Notes under the pieces: model-generated | Databases searched by the model: none | What the model was told of the DNA's origin: nothing | What the model saw: only the letters and a program-made list of their open reading frames with translations | Part shown: piece after piece, positions 32,666 through 34,874 of the stretch | Layout: each line of letters opens with the position of its first letter | How positions within the stretch are numbered: the stretch's first letter is position 1 | NCBI GenBank assembly: GCA_013152355.1 | Contig: JAADGO010000203.1 | Span: 1 to 34,874, forward strand | Length of the DNA stretch: 34,874 bases | Direction of reading: 5' to 3' | DNA from: Chlorobiota bacterium | GTDB taxonomy: Bacteria > Bacteroidota > Bacteroidia > Bacteroidales > Prolixibacteraceae | Program-made: the position numbers and the translations under genes

Positions 32666-33796
32666 TTATACTTCACCTACAAGGTTACATAACCTTTGGG
32701 CATTAAGATTGTTCGAAAAAACTGATTCTAATATATATTTCCTTTTATTCAGGCCTTCTTCACTAAACTTTTCCCCCCAGGTATTTTTTATTGCTGTTTT
32801 CAGTCCTGAAGGCGTATCGGCGACAATACAAAGCCCCTCCAGCCCGGTTTCCTTTACCATTGTTGAATTCACCAGGCAAAACCTACCTGCAAAAAGTGAA
32901 TCAATCAATTTTAGCTTTAAACCGGTTGGTTGAAAGGTTGGCAAGAGACAAATATGTGCGTTCGATATAAGCTCTTCCATTTTTCCTGCTGCCGGGTTTG
33001 CTACAATTTTTATATGCCGGTATTTTTTTATTGCAGCCCTTAGTTTTTTCGGAGGATCCATACCTGCAATAATAGTTGGGTACTTTTCATCGGAAAGTAC
33101 TTGTTGTATCAGGAATAGTACTGATTTTTGGTTTTCTGCCACGCCCAGGTTCCCATGGAATAAGATATAATCTCCTTTGCCTCTTTTGGAAAGTACTTTC
33201 TCATGGCTGTGGAAAGCAGGCATGAAATAAGATTTTGGATGGATTTGTTCAAAATATCTTTGGTCGGATGGCGATATAGCCAACAACAAATCAGCTTTCT
33301 TTAGTGCCTCTGACTCAAATTGCTTTAATTTTGTGGCTTCCCTCCTGAAATATACCTTCCTGAATATATTGCTTTCGGCCCTGGCAAGTCCATTATAATA
33401 ATCATGCTCAATATTATGCATCCTGATTATTTTTGTATAATCTTCCAGCAATGGGTGCCCTAAAAAGTAACAGGTGTGTAGCCCTTCAAATATAATTGGG
33501 GCTTTAACGGCACAAAGGTTTTCAAGCAATTCTGGGTTATTCCTTGTCGCAACAATATAAGGGCTGCTTTTAAATGCATGCCTAACCCCTCTCCCCCTTT
33601 TGTAGTAATATACTTTCTCGCAATATTTATCCAATATGGGCTGCTTACCCCTTCCGTATTGGAAACAATGTAGGTGTATTTTTGCTCCTGCCTTCCATAA
33701 TGCTTTTACCTTGAAGAAGATATCTATCACACCACCGTAGTTTGCCGGGTAGGGGACATTAAATGCAACAATATGTAATTTTATTTTTGCCGTCAT
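32666..33796 (-). CDS. GT-B fold glycosyltransferase (GT4-like)
   Basis: A 376-residue cytoplasmic glycosyltransferase with two Rossmann domains. The N-terminal half carries the acceptor loop VPYPANYGGVIDIFFK (residues about 14-29) and the MHNIEHDYY stretch typical of GT4-like family enzymes. The C-terminal half carries the donor-site pattern ILFHGNLGVAENQKSVLFLI and the late PTFQPTGLKLKLIDSLFAGRFCLVN, where Gly-Leu-Lys-Leu-Lys replaces the usual E-x7-E-like region. The donor and acceptor sugars are unknown, and no polysaccharide or O-antigen cluster is present around it. It starts at the ATG at 33796 and precedes the thioredoxin-like gene by 23 bp. Upstream, a terminator at 33821-33855 separates it from the DUF4097-like gene. 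Confidence 0.83.
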   Translation of the reverse strand: MTAKIKLHIVAFNVPYPANYGGVIDIFFKVKALWKAGAKIHLHCFQYGRGKQPILDKYCEKVYYYKRGRGVRHAFKSSPYIVATRNNPELLENLCAVKAPIIFEGLHTCYFLGHPLLEDYTKIIRMHNIEHDYYNGLARAESNIFRKVYFRREATKLKQFESEALKKADLLLAISPSDQRYFEQIHPKSYFMPAFHSHEKVLSKRGKGDYILFHGNLGVAENQKSVLFLIQQVLSDEKYPTIIAGMDPPKKLRAAIKKYRHIKIVANPAAGKMEELISNAHICLLPTFQPTGLKLKLIDSLFAGRFCLVNSTMVKETGLEGLCIVADTPSGLKTAIKNTWGEKFSEEGLNKRKYILESVFSNNLNAQRLCNLVGEV

Positions 33797-33820
33797 CTGG
33801 TAACTGCAAATTTATAAAAT

Positions 33821-33855
33821 AAAAAAAACCGTAAGCTATTCCGGCCTACGGTTTT
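33821..33855 (-). terminator. Rho-independent terminator of the DUF4097-like gene
   Basis: A 9-bp stem AAAACCGTA (33825-33833) / TACGGTTTT (33847-33855). On the minus strand it is followed by a run of eight T (plus-strand A tract 33821-33828). It lies 24 bp after the stop codon of the gene at 33879. Confidence 0.8.
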
Positions 33856-33878
33856 GTTAATGGTATGTTAAATGTGTA

Positions 33879-34874
33879 CTAATCGTATAGTTTTACGCCT
33901 CCATAGCGGCTGTTTATAACAACCTTACCTGACGGTTCGCCGCTTCCCATTTTCCCTTTTATGGATTTGGTGTGATTTTCCGATTGTTTATTGCCCGCGA
34001 ACCTGTCCGCATCATAAGAGATGCTGCAATATTCACAAGTTACATCAACATCGTACGATGCCTGGCTGCCCATCCCCAGTGTTATGCCTCCATAACTGTT
34101 GTTTATGCTTATTAACTCAAAATCGGAAGCAACTTCACCTACCTTAATACTGCCATAGCCGTTTTCAATCTTTATTGCTTTTTTTAGCTCATCAATTTTA
34201 AAGTTTGAATATTTTGTGCCTCCTTCTATCGAGCCGGCTTTTTCAAAATTGAACGTGTCGTACCTCGAGTCCAGTGTGATGGACCTTAGGTCTTCAATAT
34301 TTAAAACAGAGTATTTTGATGTTAATTCCAGGTCATTGGCCTTTCCCAGGAATATCTTTGAATATTTGACAGTTATAATGGCAGAGGAGATAGTTTCTAT
34401 GGTTGCCTTGCCATATTCCAGGGTAATGTTGATATCTTCAGGATTTACCCCATTTAGTTTATATGCTGAAAAAAGGCCATATTTGACGATGAAATCCCCC
34501 TTGGCATTTAATTCGTTTACCACAACATTCCCGAATTTATTCTCAATAATCAGGTTTTTATCCGTTGGGATATTAACTGTGTAGTCAATTGTAAAGTTCT
34601 TGCGGCTTTTAAAATCATTATCGATACTGGTTTCAGCTTTTACTTTATTCCCGCTTTTGGAAAAATTAATATCGATAAATTGCAGCATTTTATTTGCCCG
34701 GCTTTCGCTGGAAGCCTCAACCGTTACAATTACATCCACAGTGACTTCGCTGCCTCCGTTGTTGTTCACCCTGACCTCGCCGTATTTATTGACAATTTGC
34801 ATTGTTTGGATACTGTTTGCAGGCCACGATTCGTGGTACTCTTTTACGGCGTCAATGTTTACTGCATTCGCAAT
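33879..34874 (-). CDS. DUF4097-like beta-helical protein, 5' end cut off
   Basis: The frame stays open to the window edge, so the start codon and probable signal peptide lie outside. 331 codons are visible, including 24 (IANAVNIDAVKEYHE and so on) before the first internal Met. The visible part is a regular succession of short beta-strands with the repeated pattern N-K-Y-G-x-V / S-K-Y-S / NxYGxI (NKYGEVRVNN, NKFGNVVVNE, LEYGKATIE, VKYSKIFL, SKYSVLNIE, NSYGGITLG, SRYGGVKLYD), characteristic of DUF4097/DUF2807-type single-stranded beta-helix proteins. In Bacteroidota these are usually exported and often follow sigma/anti-sigma genes. Their role (putative adhesin or envelope sensor) is unknown. 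A strong terminator follows. Confidence 0.75.
   Translation of the reverse strand: MANAVNIDAVKEYHESWPANSIQTMQIVNKYGEVRVNNNGGSEVTVDVIVTVEASSESRANKMLQFIDINFSKSGNKVKAETSIDNDFKSRKNFTIDYTVNIPTDKNLIIENKFGNVVVNELNAKGDFIVKYGLFSAYKLNGVNPEDINITLEYGKATIETISSAIITVKYSKIFLGKANDLELTSKYSVLNIEDLRSITLDSRYDTFNFEKAGSIEGGTKYSNFKIDELKKAIKIENGYGSIKVGEVASDFELISINNSYGGITLGMGSQASYDVDVTCEYCSISYDADRFAGNKQSENHTKSIKGKMGSGEPSGKVVINSRYGGVKLYD

Noticed and set aside
1-34874. CRISPR arrays, tRNA or rRNA genes, phage or integrase genes, complete insertion sequences
   Set aside because: No regularly spaced direct repeats, no tRNA cloverleaf-like segments in the gene-free stretches and no transposase or integrase frames were seen.

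Overview
The window looks like a chromosomal segment of a Bacteroidota bacterium, probably from the Bacteroidales/Marinilabiliales side of the phylum. The support is the gene content (41-residue ribosomal protein bTHX, purH followed by mreBCD-pbp2-rodA, mitochondrial-type acn-icd-gltA, a PorT-like outer-membrane barrel, a DUF4097-type protein), promoters of the TTTG-N20-TAnnTTTG type, few Shine-Dalgarno sites and moderate GC. There are no rRNA or tRNA genes, no CRISPR array and no complete insertion sequence.

Layout. 1-3066 (minus): translation factors, ettA (3' end cut by the window) and rimO. 3213-4908 (minus): a secreted clan GH-A glycoside hydrolase lipoprotein preceded by a 55-codon stump of an ECF sigma factor, which looks like the scar of a lost polysaccharide-utilization locus. 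5099-6568 (minus): an unrecognised helical-repeat protein, divergent from the next operon. 6761-11307 (plus): a four-gene operon of ribokinase, lipoprotein ADP-ribosylglycohydrolase, exported nucleoside hydrolase and GRP/DMT-type permease. It reads as a pathway that strips ribose from ribosides outside the inner membrane, imports it and phosphorylates it. 11653-18940 (plus): purH, then the elongasome operon mreB, mreC, mreD, pbp2, rodA. 19296-20591 (plus): a lysine-2,3-aminomutase-like radical SAM/PLP enzyme that lacks the lysine-binding aspartates. 20759-22691 (minus): acpH and a FucP-type sugar transporter. 22949-27949 (minus): gltA, icd and acn, the oxidative entry of the TCA cycle, all of mitochondrial type. 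icd carries an 8-bp tandem duplication that shifts its last codons. 28475-29690 (plus): a broken Crp/Fnr regulator, the bTHX gene and a small outer-membrane barrel. 29767-34874 (minus): dapA with a conserved partner gene, a thioredoxin-like exported protein with a glycosyltransferase, and a partial DUF4097-like protein.

Between the genes there is a dispersed non-coding repeat of about 185-193 bp present three times (11375-11567, 19030-19213 inverted, 27991-28179). It has terminal inverted repeats and a conserved internal hairpin, and one copy has an 8-bp target duplication, so it behaves like a MITE. A different 180-bp element with 24-bp terminal inverted repeats (20591-20770) sits between kamA-like and acpH and supplies the stop codon of acpH.

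Most of the window is ordinary housekeeping. The parts most worth a second look are the exported riboside/ADP-ribose operon, the MITE-like families, the frameshifted icd, the sigma-factor/glycosidase scar and the altered active site of the KamA-like enzyme.
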